From NCBI RefSeq assembly GCF_024868665.1, contig NC_079908.1, positions 1,284,753 to 1,348,752 on the forward strand: 64,000 bases of DNA, in the 5' to 3' direction. Of the stretch, positions 1-15,683 are shown in pieces; the stretch's first letter is position 1, and every line of letters begins with the position of its first letter. The translations under genes were made by a program, and so were the position numbers. The notes under the pieces are model-generated. The model had not been told where the DNA came from and made no database searches. It worked only from the letters and a program-made list of their open reading frames with translations. This stretch comes from Triplophysa rosa. Lineage: Eukaryota > Chordata > Actinopteri > Cypriniformes > Nemacheilidae.

Positions 1-177
1 CCCTAAAATATAAAAGGAATAGTTTCATAAAGCCAAATCAGACATAGAAAACATATTTGGATCATTTCATAAATTTTGCATAATGAAACTTGAGGGTATG
101 AAAATAGCTTGTCCTGTCCTGTCTACTCAACGTTTTTATCAGACAGCCCTTGTGTGCCATTATCTGTGTTAAACAAG

Positions 178-197
178 CACACACACACACACACACA
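178..197. repeat. (CA)n microsatellite
   Basis: Ten uninterrupted CA units in the intron upstream of the first visible fstl4 exon. Simple repeats of this kind are abundant in fish introns; no function is implied. Confidence 0.95.
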
Positions 198-345
198 GAT
201 GAATAGAAAACAAGTCCGATAGGAAGAGAATGGGGCCTTTTCATTGTTAACATATTGAAAATATGTGAAATTGTGATGTTTCTTATTTCAGTGTTGTTTT
301 GTTCTCTTCCCTAACACTTTGTCATATTTCACGCTGTCGATCCAG

Positions 346-372
346 TGGCCAACATTCTCTGGCGAGAGGAAG
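346..372 (+). CDS. fstl4: fstl4 27-nt microexon (candidate)
   Basis: A short exon of the follistatin-like gene. It is preceded by a branch-point-like CTAAC and a pyrimidine-rich stretch ending in CAG, and followed by the donor GTAAAG. In the only compatible frame it supplies two bases of a split codon, then Ala-Asn-Ile-Leu-Trp-Arg-Glu-Glu, then one base. That last G joins the GG at the start of the next exon to give Gly-Leu-Ser-Val-Gly-Asn. Phases therefore match exactly. The frame cannot extend upstream, because a TAA lies at 312-314 and no other AG falls between that stop and 344. As I recall the FSTL4/FSTL5 family, a similar Trp-Arg-containing stretch precedes the conserved VGNMFYVF block. 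The exon is very short, so transcript support would settle it. Confidence 0.55.
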
Positions 373-1612
373 GTAAAGATTTTATGTTCGGATATCTATG
401 AGGTTTGATGCTATTATCTGATTATCTAATGATGATATTTTTCAAGCACAACAAACACTGGACGTGGCAAATATATATATACAGTATATATATATATATA
501 TATGTTGGAAAATATAATGCAATACATTAAATAACGCATTTCCAGATATTGCAACCAAGTGCTTGTTTTATCGTTTATGAAAAGCGGCAATTCCTTATGA
601 ATTATTCAATATATTTTAATGTAGTAACAATGTATTATTCTATATATTTTCAAATATATATTAAATGATTTAATACATTAATAGTTATTATATGGGTAAA
701 ATATTATATAGAAAAATATTTGTGAAAGAAACATCTATTCCACAACTACTAAAATGTCTTTTACCATTATTGGTAAAGAAATAAGAAGCTACACACTGCA
801 TCAGTAGACTTAAAACAAGTTGAACTTTTTTACTGCACTAGTTATCCTTTTGAGACGGTGTAATTATTATTAGTTGTGAATTTCAAACTGATGTCTTTTA
901 AAATTGCTGTTACCACCATTTCATAACAGCAACGGGATTTTACTTACACTGCTCACCCTGGCCCACAATATGAAGACAAGGAATGAGATGTGATGTCTTT
1001 GGAAGTTGAAAGAAGAGAACATGTAGACTTTGAATCCTTTGTTTATATTTATATGAACTTAAAAACCTCTCATCAGATTCTCCAGGGACAAAAATATCGG
1101 ATCTTTGCTTTTGCAACCATCATTTGAACACTTTTCTTTTTCGAAACCCTTGAGTCATCTTACACGGTAATGTTTTTCAGTCAAGTTTCTGAAGACGTAG
1201 AAAACAACTTTCATTCAATGCACATCTTAGCAAGTCAATCCTTGAATCCTCCAACACTGAGAGCTGATGAGAGTTACATACTGTAGTATACCTGCGTCTT
1301 TGTGTTTTTACACCCGCCCCGCTCTCTGACAACATGACAACAGTGTGCCGCCAGTCCCTGCCAGCATGAGCGGCGTTTCTCTAATGAGCAGCTGTTGTTT
1401 GCTGCCAGGTGACAGACCTGCGAATGCACTTTTTGGAGTCATTTCAGACTGTAAAGCAGCAGCGGGATTTTAAGAGTCTCTGCTGTCTAACCGTGTGACA
1501 GTTTGATCATTCGAGACCCAGCTGAGCCACGTTTTGCTGTTGTTTTCTTGCATGCATGTAATGGAGGCTGCGATTAAGCCGTCGATGTGAATGTGTGTGT
1601 GTCGTGCTATAG
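373..1612 (+). other. fstl4 intron
   Basis: Intron between the microexon and the next exon. It begins GTAAAG and ends with AG at 1611-1612. It carries an interrupted (TA)n run at 470-503 and otherwise AT-rich sequence. I see no exon-like frame or recognisable element in it. Confidence 0.6.
470..503. repeat. (TA)n microsatellite, interrupted by CAG
   Basis: Alternating AT run broken once by CAGT, lying in the fstl4 intron. Confidence 0.9.
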
Positions 1613-1731
1613 GGCTCAGTGTGGGGAACATGTTCTACGTGTTCTCCAATGAAGGCATCACCATACTGCAGCCTGGAAACTGTGAGATTCGCAGACACAT
1701 CAAGCGCTCAGAGAGGATTCTGGGTAGTCAT
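1613..1731 (+). CDS. fstl4: fstl4 exon, start of the conserved C-terminal region
   Basis: Coding exon of a follistatin-related protein. The acceptor AG is at 1611-1612 and the donor GTAAGT follows 1731. Two bases complete the codon begun by the previous exon, then 39 whole codons follow, so it ends in phase 0. It encodes Val-Gly-Asn-Met-Phe-Tyr-Val-Phe and continues to a Cys-Glu-Ile-Arg-Arg-His motif. Both are characteristic of the large C-terminal region of FSTL4 and FSTL5. These are secreted glycoproteins with an N-terminal Kazal-type domain, EF-hands and Ig domains; those earlier domains must lie upstream of this window. Confidence 0.9.
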
Positions 1732-2165
1732 GTAAGTCAGAGCAAAACTCCATGATTCTGCACTACACAGAACATTCATACAGTATTTGAACTCAAATTC
1801 AAAATCTGGAAAATTACATTTCCATCAAGAAATGAATGTCTTGTAAAGCTGCAATCCGTAACGTTTGCCTCTCTACCGCCATCTCTGTTTGAAACGTAAA
1901 AATGCAGCTTAATTATGTACTTGTGTTAAATTTACATGTGTTAAAAACAATTTGATCAGACCCAACAGCTTAACTTATAAATCATTATTTCATGTAAATC
2001 AAGGTAAGTCTCGAAAACGGATTTTTTTTAACCAAAAAAGTTATTGCGACTTCACGTCAAAAAAGATGACATTTTTTTAAACACTTTAGTCATTGTGAGA
2101 TTATTTTATGACAATGAAGTACATTATGTGCTGTGTAACATTTGTTGTCTGTGTTTTCCCCGCAG
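1732..2165 (+). other. fstl4 intron
   Basis: 434-bp intron, GTAAGT to CCCCGCAG. Nothing else is recognised in it. Confidence 0.85.
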
Positions 2166-2315
2166 GAGGAGCTGTGTCCCACAAGCACAAGTGATTCTCA
2201 ACAGGAGTGTGTTTGGGCATCAGCGGTCATTGTTAGAGACAAATATGTGTATGTGTCCCAACCGCTTCACAACAGACTGCTAATCGTTGACACACAGACA
2301 CAGAAAGTCATACAG
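2166..2315 (+). CDS. fstl4: fstl4 exon, C-terminal region
   Basis: Exactly 50 codons in phase 0, between acceptor CCCCGCAG and donor GTGGGC. It encodes a Cys-Pro motif, then Cys-Val-Trp-Ala-Ser-Ala-Val, then Tyr-Val-Ser-Gln-Pro and Leu-Ile-Val-Asp-Thr-Gln-Thr-Gln-Lys-Val. The Trp-x-Ser-Ala-Val and (I/V)VDxQxQKV patterns are typical of FSTL4/5. The alternating hydrophobic strands fit the repeat-propeller type of fold suggested for this region, which is an inference from pattern and not demonstrated. Confidence 0.92.
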
Positions 2316-6229
<3,914 letters not shown>

Positions 6230-6394
6230 TAGGAAACGATCCTGGCTGCTCAGCGCGCACATGACCTCTGTCAGCTTTTCAACATAATTCTTCCGAAAAG
6301 GGGAGCTTAGCAAATTACAGTTATAATTAAAAGTGAAGCACTTGAATAAATCTCCGACAGTACATTAACCTGTCTTTGACTATTGTTATCTCAG

Positions 6395-7082
6395 GTTTGG
6401 CTTTGTCTACTTGAAATCAGAGGCAGCGGTGCATAAAATCGACCTTGAGACCTTCAATCTAGTCAAGACCATTAGTCTTCAGAACTACAGCTGTGTCCCG
6501 GCCAGCATGGCCTACACTCATCTGAGCGGTTACTATTTCATCGAGTGCCAAGGCCCGAACCTGCAGCTTCTCGTCGACAGCGTAACTGATGCGATCATCG
6601 GACCCAATCCCACCATCACCGGCCAACCGTTCGTATCTCCGGACGGCCGCTTCGTCGTCTCCGCGGATAAGCGACGTGGGAAGCTTCAAGTTCAGATTGT
6701 CTCCTTCCAAGGTGAACTTCAACTCAGTCACGAACTGGACGTCTCCGTTGCAATCTCACACTTGGAGTTTCAACCGTCCTTCACAGAATTCAACCAGTAT
6801 GTGGTCGTGACCTCCTCGGCCAAGGGCTCAGAAGTGGTTTTCTCGGACCTGTCGACAGGAAAAAGTCAAGTTCTCAAGAACATTAAAGAGCCAATTCCAT
6901 CCCCTAGCTGGATTTGGGGAGACACCAATAGGCTTGTGGTCTCCAGTGGGGTGTTTGGACGGTACTTGGTCACGTCGTCGGCCGAATCCCTGTTTGTTCT
7001 GGACGGCAAACAAAGTCGTTCTCACTGTGAGGTGTCAGACATCAAGACAGGGAACACAGTGGTTTGGGTGGGTGAGGTATGA
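6395..7082 (+). CDS. fstl4: fstl4 terminal coding exon
   Basis: Last coding exon, starting after ATCTCAG. One base completes the split Arg codon, then 228 sense codons follow and a TGA at 7080-7082. It begins Phe-Gly-Phe-Val-Tyr-Leu-Lys-Ser-Glu-Ala-Ala-Val-His-Lys. It includes Leu-Leu-Val-Asp-Ser-Val-Thr-Asp and Ser-Pro-Asp-Gly-Arg-Phe-Val-Val-Ser-Ala, and ends Asn-Thr-Val-Val-Trp-Val-Gly-Glu-Val. Endings of the form VVWVGEV fit FSTL4, as does Cys-Glu-Val just before. The reading frame is open throughout, so this gene appears functional. FSTL4 is a secreted glycoprotein; a role in neurons (BDNF binding) has been reported for the family. Conservation of this 230-residue segment is by far the strongest host signal in the window. 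Confidence 0.95.
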
Positions 7083-7745
7083 GTCGGGCACCGCTGGGCG
7101 GTCCTGCGAGGGATTGCGCCGGCCACCGAGCCGAAACCTTTAAGGGATGAGAATGGACTCAACACTAGTAGTGAGTAAAGTTAACACACATGCGGGTTTC
7201 TAGATGAGTAAACACACACATGCACATACATGCAACGATACAAAAACAACAAGGAAAGCTTCAGTGCAACAGTGAGCTAAATAAACAAATGACAGATGTA
7301 GCTGTTTGGCACTTTCCTGTTAGCAGAAATAGATTTAGTACGCAACAGAAAGGCTAGGTGAGGACCGAACTATGCACAATGCTTTTTCGATATCTTCTTT
7401 TCTTAATGTGATCACTTTGTGCTGCAAGAAATGTGTCCATTAATGTCACATGATCAATGTTTTCTGTAAATAATTGTGTTGTTCGCTTCATCCGTGTGTT
7501 TTCTGACCACGCATTTCAACGGCTGTACACATCTGTCAAAGAGAGAAGCCTATTTTACAGGGATTCCTACGACACGTTGTAATAAAAATATGACCATAAC
7601 ATTTGTGTTTCTTTCTTCATACACAGTACACTGTGTTCCTTGTGTCTCTGGGTCAGTGTCTGCGTTTACTCAGCTTTACAAATCGGACATTCATATTATT
7701 ATGAAAAAGTCTCCAGCGTTGCAATAAAACCTGAAATTTCTAGCA
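7083..7745 (+). other. fstl4: fstl4 3' UTR (probable)
   Basis: Non-coding sequence directly after the stop. AATAAA signals occur at 7581-7586 and 7723-7728. The second is a good candidate for the cleavage signal, giving a UTR of roughly 660 bases. Later AATAAA hexamers (for example near 9375 and 9818) mean a longer UTR cannot be excluded. Confidence 0.55.
7723..7728 (+). promoter_or_regulatory. Candidate polyadenylation signal AATAAA
   Basis: Canonical hexamer about 640 bases after the fstl4 stop codon. The choice among several hexamers is a guess from sequence alone. Confidence 0.45.
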
Positions 7746-8212
7746 TTCAAGAGACAGTCAACGAACCCCCTGAGAAAAAATGACTTCAACTAAATTATTT
7801 TGTTGGGAAAACAGAACATGCAGAAACACAGAAAGGTGTGTGTGTTGGTTTAGGGGTAGAAAATAACATCAGCTCAGTCAACAAGTTGAAGAAAAGTCCC
7901 TGTCATGTTTGTGTGGATGTGTGCGTGCGTGTGTGTATATGCACAAAATCTTTCTGTCCGTACACAAATCTACAACTCTTCAGAGCAACATTTGCTTTCG
8001 TCACAATATTTCTACACTTCTAGTCACATCAGAACAGGAGGAAACCATGATAGTAGATGTAGATTAAGAAGTAGAAGTAATTACACTGTGCTGACTTTTT
8101 TGTGATTTTTGAATAAGACAACATTAAGAATGTAAAGGTGTTGCAAATATTAAATTTGACCAATAAGAAATCTCCCTTTTCGAAACAAAATGACATCACT
8201 GGCGTGCTGTTC
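7746..8212. other. No gene seen
   Basis: Non-coding; a short TG-rich patch at about 7905-7945. Nothing else recognised. Confidence 0.6.
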
Positions 8213-8631
8213 GGGGGTGCGTTTCCCAAACGTCAACTCGCTGCTTAACCACCATAATAAAATGCATTGTGGGAGAAACCAGCTAGTCACATCTAGTCTA
8301 AACATCTCTTTTTATTTTTTTTTATTATCTCTTATGATACTCCGGAATTTCTGCGGTGTAGAGAACGTTTTTTTAAAAAAGAGCTTTTCATTTTTTAACA
8401 AAACTAAAAAACGTAGAATAGAATTTGTTGAATGATGGAAACAGAATGCACTGCATGTTGCTTGTTTGTTTTCTTGTTTTTGTTTTTTGGCTGAAGAGCA
8501 TGATGTGTGTAAGTCTAACCACACCTCGAGAGCTGTAGCGAATCACTAGACTTACTAGCGATGCTGTGTTGAATCTTTGAATCATGCTGTCAGCGACTGA
8601 ACGCTAACAATGCTTTCGGGAAATGCACCCC
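8213..8631. mobile_element. Harbinger-type MITE (candidate)
   Basis: The left end reads GGGGTGCGTTTCCCAAACG and the right end is its imperfect complement (CGGGAAATGCACCCC). Termini of the form GGGTGCGTTTCCC are common to PIF/Harbinger miniature elements in fish. There is no transposase. I do not see the expected 3-bp target duplication, so the superfamily is tentative. Confidence 0.6.
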
Positions 8632-10847
8632 AGGACAGTTGGATTATCATCATCACCTCTGATGGCCAGACCTAAATAAACATAGGGACACAGATACATT
8701 TAGAGTTCTGACTTCATACACTTACAACTAATGAAATCTGGTTAGGCAACAATCATTAAATGAACGTGGTTCAAATGTATTTCACTTTTAGTTGTGTAAC
8801 CAGAGTTACATATATTACAATCATTTTAATGTTCTTGTAAGAACATATACAGTAAGAACCATGTGAATATTGTGTGCTCTGTATTGTAAAAAACTGTCTT
8901 GAAAAGACTAGAAACGATTCACTTGATTTCTGGTTGAAATCAAACAATAATGCATTCAATATTTCGCTTGTTTTCAACAATGCCGATTTCTCTCAAGCTA
9001 GAAAAAGCCAGTTGCAGACTTGTATTACTGTAAAACATCATTTATTCTTTTACAGATATTACAATTTTATATGCACACGTGTTTGGTATTTTGTAATGGT
9101 TCTTTGAACACTAAAATGCCAGCCTGATGTTTGAAATGAACGACTATTGAGTCACATCCATTAGTCTTTATTGCTGTTTCGCATCCTCACACTTTCAACC
9201 TTTTCTTGTCCTGGTGTACCTTTGGATTTCCATGTGTGTGTGGTGCTGTTATAAACCTTTTTAACACACGTCAGTTTCTGTGTGTCTCACTCAACATCAC
9301 TTTCACTCAGAACTACTACAAAACTTAAACCTTTTGAGGCACATAGTGAAGTTTTGTGCGTTTGCAGTTTTGCCCAATAAATAGGTGGAGAACCAAAGCA
9401 TTTATTTGATCTTTTTTGTTGGTTTATATTTTTAGTCAGCAGACAAGTAATTGGCAAATGAACAAAATATACGTCTACTTATTACAGGGTAGGTGAATAA
9501 ATTGATTGAATATTTATCTTTAAATGAAAAGTTACCTGTAACATCTGTCCTGTTTTTTTAATGTCACAAAACATGCGTGGCTGGCTGTAGCATACGATGT
9601 CAAAAAAGAATCTGACATATTCACACATACCTGTATGTCGGCTTTTATTGCAAAATTCTGTTGTGAGTGTGTGTGTTTAGGTTTATATCACGCATAGTAA
9701 ATAGCGAATTGTGGATTAATAGTAAATTACACTAACATTTTTCTCAACCTTTCATTAATGACAAAATGCCAAGGACCTTGAGGACAAATTACTTATTTAT
9801 AGTGATTTTGTTTTCAATAAACCTTTAAAAATGTCTTAGGTGTCTTTGTGCTGGTTATCTCTATGCAACACATTTTTCATTGTCTCGGCAATAATTGTTG
9901 AAATGTTGATGTTTTGCTTGTAACGACAGTAATCACTCTTCTGGTTTGTTTGTTTGTTAGTTTTGTATGATTTAGTATACTGGTTTATTGTCCTTACAGT
10001 GTAACTGACCACGTCAGTTCTTGTCTAGTTTTTAGCTTGTTTTGTGGTCGAGGAAGTTCATTTTTTTCCTGGTGTCTGTTTTATTAACTTGCTTTTGTTT
10101 TATTACATAAAAAATTGTAAAATTTTGCACTTTTTGAAAAGACAATGACTTAATTTAAAAACATAATGGAATGTAAAAAAGATGGAAATGTCATGATTTC
10201 ATGTAAATAAATATCTGTATCATGTAACAAGTATTGAAAAGAAATTCCTGAAGTCAAAGTCATGCCACAATGATTTATTAGCATTGGCTGTAAATATTTA
10301 TTTATTGTATAATGTAATATAGTGTTGCCTGGAATATATATTTCTTCCAGTTTTACAATAAATATGAGACCAGAGTTCAGAGCATGTGGCTCGTTTGTTG
10401 AAAATGTAATTAGAAATGCCAATCCACAATTCTGAGTTCTTGTTCTGATTTTACACAACAACATTATGAGAACATTGAATTAGATTTATCTGACAGATTG
10501 AACTTGCTTTTATGTAATGCAAAATCATAATTTAAAAAAAAAAAATCTGAATTTAAAATATCTAATGTTACAAGTAAAATAATTAGCTTTTGTTTTATCC
10601 TGTGAACTACTGACAACATTTTGTCCAAATTCCGAATGAAAACATTGTTTTTATATTTGCTGAAAATTGAAACAGGACAAACTGGTCAAAATAACAAAAA
10701 AAGATGCAATATTTGCAAGTTCGTATTTATGTTTAAACAAATTACATTGAAAAATGAAGGTATGGTGGAAGAAGCCTGATTTTTTTCAAACCTTTCATGC
10801 ATCTTTGCATTCTCAGATTTTTTTCACGTACCTGAGGTTATACATTC
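8632..10847. other. AT-rich intergenic DNA, no gene seen
   Basis: Long AT-rich stretch without exon-like frames or recognisable elements. It has several AATAAA hexamers and a TG-rich patch near 9665, and could include more fstl4 3' UTR. Confidence 0.6.
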
Positions 10848-11183
10848 TGCAACAGGGAGTAAAACCAGGCAAGAAAGCGGATCCACGTGCGGTATAAGAT
10901 TTTATTAATTGTAAACAAAGTGACAAAATAACCAAAGAGCCAAGAAACACGAAAATCAACTGAACACAAAAACCATCAGACCAAAATCTCTACCAATGAG
11001 ACACCAGACAAAGGAAACACAAGGGCTTAAATGCACAGGGTAACGAGAGGGCTAACAAGACACACTTGAAACAGATCATGACACAGAACCAATGAACAAA
11101 AGAACTACAACAGGAACAAGAAACAGGAAGTAACAAAAGTCCATAAAATGAAGGGGAAACACTTACAAGGAGGAATTATGGCA
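10848..11183 (-). mobile_element. Solo LTR, 336 bp, 5-bp target duplication
   Basis: Begins TGCAACAGGG and ends TTATGGCA, flanked by CATTC on both sides (10843-10847 and 11184-11188). Read on the minus strand it looks like an LTR: it starts TGCC and carries a TTTAAG promoter-like motif. An AATAAA signal follows, and it ends TTGCA. A lone LTR with a perfect TSD is the product of recombination between the two LTRs of an inserted retrotransposon. Family not identified. Confidence 0.75.
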
Positions 11184-11689
11184 CATTCAACCCAACCCTT
11201 AAAGACCCGGGAACCGGAAGTTGCGATCATTTTTACTTCCGTATTCTGACACATTTCCTTATGAAAAGGAATTTCTAAGGAGAAAATTATTGGGCGTGGC
11301 TTGCGTTTTTCACTGCGAATTGATTGGATGTGTAAAAACAGCTGTTGCATTGATTTTGAAATGGAACTGGCAGCAGGGAGGAGTTAACGAATGCTCCGCA
11401 CAAGCCGTCTAATTTACGTCATTTCAGGGTGGAAGTGCATTTTCAGATGTTAACTGAAGATTATGAGGGTACATGAATTTTAAAAAGAAAATGACCCACA
11501 ATGATAAGCTATTTACTAACGCTGCAATAGTTCATGAAACAGTAAGAATTGTCTCTTTTTTTCACTGGGACTTATATAAAAACGTTTTATTATTAACTCA
11601 AAGAAATTTGGTTATTTTTTATTAAAACTGTAATGTCTGATTTATTCCGAGGTACACTGGTTAACACACCAGAATTTATGATTAAAATC
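11184..11689. other. No gene seen
   Basis: Non-coding sequence between two solo LTRs; nothing recognised. Confidence 0.6.
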
Positions 11690-12456
11690 TGTCACGAATG
11701 AGAAGCACTCGGATTCAATAGCGGGGTAACAAGGCTTTAATGGCAAAAGACACACAGTAGTGCACTGAGAAAGTTCAATAGGGAGACAGTGAAGACAGTC
11801 CGACCGTCCATCTGACTACAAGGCCAACTGGAGAACCCAGTATACGGCAGCGTCAGCAGTGGTGTGAGCGGGGTGGCGGCAGAGGTGACGTGTAAACCGG
11901 CAGCAGAGATGAGGTCGAGAGACGGCAGACAGTCCCGGTGAAGGCGGCGAGAGCGGAGCGAGCAGCAACCACCTCTCTGGTGGGACAGGCAGTCCGTGGC
12001 CAGCAGCAGAGATGAGGTCGACTACGAGTGGTGCTGTGGTGGAAGCAGTCCTCAGGGGTTAGGGGTGACACGAACAAAACAAGACAGTAATCCACAAGGA
12101 AACGTAATCCAACAGAGGTACATCCACACGACACGACATGACAAGAGAACACTATATAATCCAGGTCACGACAAGACAAGGGGTAGTAAAGTACTACAAC
12201 TCAAGGTACGGCATAAATGGAGGCAACGATCGTACAAGGGAAGTGAGGAAGTGACAGAGAATAACTAGCATTGAATTAATGACCACCAGGTGAGAACACA
12301 GAGATTAACGAGGGCTGATGAGTGGCGACAGGTGAATCACATATACACGCGGACAGTGAGCGTGTGCGGTTGCCAAGACAACCCCAGCCTGCTCAGCATA
12401 CATACGTGCACACATACAACGAGACAAACGAACAGTGCTAGCCTCGGGTCCTGACA
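11690..12456 (-). mobile_element. Solo LTR, 767 bp, 6-bp target duplication
   Basis: Begins TGTCACGAATG and ends GGGTCCTGACA (TG...CA), flanked by AAAATC at 11684-11689 and 12457-12462. The minus-strand reading places an ATTAAA-type signal near its 3' end, so the element lies on the minus strand. No open frame of note. Different in sequence from the LTR at 10848. Confidence 0.78.
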
Positions 12457-12700
12457 AAAATCTATTAATCCTTCCTGTTATTACATTCAAGTTTTTTTCC
12501 TGAAGCAATTTACGTATTTGATCAGTATGTGTGATATGTACATTCTACGGTGACCCATGCAGTTTAGATTTGTCTCTAGACATCACGACCGGCCTCTTGA
12601 CAGGAATTATCTGAACATCTTGACTGATGAATGGCTTTCACATAGAGGTCAACATCTTTTTAAATGTTGGTTGATGATGTGTTCGTGGTGGACTAGTGAT

Positions 12701-14462
12701 CAGGGGCGGACTTACCATTAGGCAAAGGTAGGCAATCGCCTGGGCCCCCGAAATACAGGGGCCCCCAAAAGGAAGGGGCGGACTTAACCAATAACCCATG
12801 TCAGCAGTCACGTAGCCCCAAGTAATCATCAAAATAGTCGGGATATCCCTGTTAACGTTTTACGTTATTACATCTGTACGAAGGCACTCCCCCCATTATA
12901 GATTAGAGTGGACCATTCCATTAGCACCGTATATGCGCGAGACGAGTTCGACACCAGCTAGAGAAAGTTAACGCAGCAGCGGAATTAGTAGAACTGCCCA
13001 CAGCGAGAGTGTCACTGTGTGGTACATTAGCTGCAAAATGAAGTAAAAGTCGCAGGGAAATAAAACAACAAAGAACGCAGCTACACCAGCGGAGAGGAAA
13101 AAAGACGATTTACAAAAGATTGTTGCCGAAGTCTCTGCTTTTCCCCCACACAAACTCCACCACTGCTCCTATAGCAGTAGCGCATCTCTCTCCCGCCAGA
13201 CACAGCACTCTCCCGGCCACGAGCAATGATAATGTGCTGGTGAGTATTTCTCCATGAACACCGACAACAGTTATAATGACTGACGACCAAAACATCTGTC
13301 AAACAAAGAGCGCTGTGCGCTTGGTAGGAGAGGGCCAGTTCAAAGGTAGAAAGGTTGTTTGACTCCGCTGCGCAGACCGATGGGCACATAAAGACATAAT
13401 ATAATAACGTCAGTACAGTGCTAACGATTCATACTGTACGCACTAGTACAGAAATTTGGTCACATTTAAATGCATGAAAGGTCGTTAACCACAAAAAACA
13501 CGGAGAGAGGACACACTTTGTATATAGTAATCCCAGATCAGCGTTTTTCCTGCATAAAGAAATTGGAGGCGGCCGACTCAATCAAATTTCGTGCCGCCTT
13601 AGACTCTCGTCAGAAATATGTCGAGTGTCTTCACAAAAAACACTGCGTGCATTATTAAACAGATTGTCATTTGTAACTGCAGTTACGAAACAATGGAGGT
13701 GCTGTTTCGTTACCAGCAGTGAGACGCTGAAGAGTTCAGTAAAAGAGCTATATTAGGAGCTGTATTAGCTGTGTTTCACGGCTGTTCAGGAGTTTTACGT
13801 TCAATTTACATTTTCTTGCATTTCTTGAAAAGATTTCCTAAATTAACTTGCTGTACATCATTATAATGTTTTTAGCTGTGAAGTTGGCTCGTTGAATCAG
13901 CGTTATTCTGTACACAGCGAGTTCGCCAGTATGAACGCACATTGCGATCAGAACGACTCGCACACCAATGACTCATTTGAACCGATTCATTTACACAGAA
14001 TGTAAGAGATCAGTGAATCGTTCAAAGCTCAGTGAACTACAAGAGAACGTAGGGTGTGAATGAGCTTTGCTCATTTAGTTAGACTGGTTACTTATGGGCT
14101 AAAAAGTCTTATAAAAAAGGCTTATATTAAAATGTTCAACTTTTCTGTTTGATTGAATAAATTTAATGCTTTATATAACTTCTTAGTTTTCATCAAATTT
14201 TTTTAGAACTTTAATATAAGTGTTTTGTTAAGACACTTATCCCATGTTTTTCATTTGGGAATTCATTATTATATATTTTTTAATTAGTCAGTATCTGTGT
14301 TTATTAAGCTTAGTTTTCCCCTGTCACTTTGACTGGGGGTGAAAAGTTGTGTGCTTTGAGGAGGAAGAAAAATAAGGGTTGCAGTAAAGTAAAATGGTGC
14401 ATAGTTGGGTCCCCCATACATGGATTTGCCTAGGGCCCCCAAATCACTAAATCCGCCCCTGC
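12701..14462. mobile_element. hAT-type non-autonomous transposon, 1,762 bp
   Basis: The left terminus CAGGGGCGGACTTA and right terminus (complement CAGGGGCGGATTTA) are inverted repeats. The element is flanked by a perfect 8-bp duplication CTAGTGAT at 12693-12700 and 14463-14470. An 8-bp TSD with CA(G)GGG-type ends is diagnostic of the hAT superfamily. Subterminal sequence is rich in GGGCCCCC runs on both sides. I find no transposase frame in the interior, so it would need a transposase supplied by a relative. Confidence 0.88.
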
Positions 14463-14791
14463 TAGTGATAAGGTTACTTGAAGCTTGTCTTTACTTCAGC
14501 CAAACTTCATATAATCTATAAACTTTACTGTCTTCAGTCTATGGCAATTATTCACAACAACCTGACAGTGAAAGATGTTGTCAATAGTCCATCCATCAAT
14601 GTCGCATTAATGCACTGAAAGTAGTCCATTTCTGGGCTAGAGGGAGTCACAGAACATGAGAATCTGATTGGTTAGCTTTATCACAGTGTGGACACGTTCT
14701 TGCCAAATAAATCTATATAGGGCACTCTTGCTTTTTCAGATTTAACTGAGATAAAGAGAGAAGCTATTGACTGTACAGCTGCAGATTACAA

Positions 14792-14826
14792 CCACACACA
14801 CACACACACACACGCGCGTGCGCGCC
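14792..14826. repeat. (CA)n(CG)n compound microsatellite
   Basis: CA run passing into CGCGCGTGCGCGC, a purine-pyrimidine alternation of the kind able to form Z-DNA. Confidence 0.9.
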
Positions 14827-15109
14827 CAATGACATGTCCAGCAAACCTATGGAAATTATTAAATAAACACATGAACACACTGCAAATGTTCAATGCAATG
14901 CAAAATAAAACTCAGTCTTTCATTTTAATTAATTACATTTCCCCTCAAACCCTCTCAAAAGTATTATAGGAAAAGCACACACACAAACATTTCACAAAAA
15001 TTTTTTTCAAATTACAGGTTACCAAATTGTTGTCAGTGTATTGTCTATAGTAAAGTGTGTAGTTTGTATGAACTGAACCTGCATGTGCTTGACCTGATGT
15101 ATGGCAACA

Positions 15110-15481
15110 CATTCTCACTCCCAACTCCTCACATTTCGAAGCTTGGTCACTTTTAAACGCACCATGCACCCTTTAGCGTCAGTCTTCGACGCGCAGTAAC
15201 TCATTGCTTTCAATGACAAACCTTTGGCGTCAATACGTAGACGTAGGGGTTCAAAAATACAGTATTTTTGAAATCGCAAAGATTTATGCAACCATTTATA
15301 TCTTTACAAATGGCAAGAATTAAATGTGCCTTGAACTCATGATGCGTAAAGCGAACAAACTAAAAGCAACGGAGTACATCGCACGTCGACAACTGATGCT
15401 AAAGGGTACCTTGTGCGTTGAAAAGTGACACGGAAGGGCGCTGACCAAGCTTCAATATGTGACGAGTTGGGAGTGAGAATG
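15110..15481. mobile_element. Palindromic MITE with about 40-bp terminal inverted repeats
   Basis: The left end reads CATTCTCACTCCCAACTC and continues through CACATTTCGAAGCTTGGTCA. The right end is its near-exact complement, ending GAGTTGGGAGTGAGAATG. The next inner sequences (a TTTAAACGC and GACGC block and its complement) also pair, so most of the element can fold back. A truncated second copy lies at about 18664 with the same leading CAACACATTCTCACTCCC. Superfamily unknown. Confidence 0.72.
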
Positions 15482-15683
15482 AAGAAAACAGAATAAAGAC
15501 AGATCTCTCAGCCAGATTACATTAGTTGAGGAGTGTGAGAATGTATTAAAGAGTTGAGATTGAGCTGACATCAACACTGAGATCATAATGTACAGCTCAT
15601 TATTCTAAAGAATGATCACTCAGTTATATAGCATTAAATAAACATGACATGTACTGTATGCTCATAATATCAATTGAAGTGAT

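Noticed and set aside
292..372. Longer version of the first fstl4 exon using the strong acceptor at 290-291
   Set aside because: That reading passes through TAA at 312-314 in the frame required by the next exon, so only the acceptor at 344-345 works.
6395..7082. Assignment of the host gene to fstl5
   Set aside because: The blocks PPTNLI, LLVDSVTD, SPDGRFVVSA and the VVWVGEV ending fit what I recall of FSTL4 better than FSTL5. A phylogeny would confirm this; I did not treat it as certain.
12701..14462. Interior frames as a hAT transposase
   Set aside because: None shows the zinc-finger BED or hAT dimerisation motifs; frames are short and on both strands.
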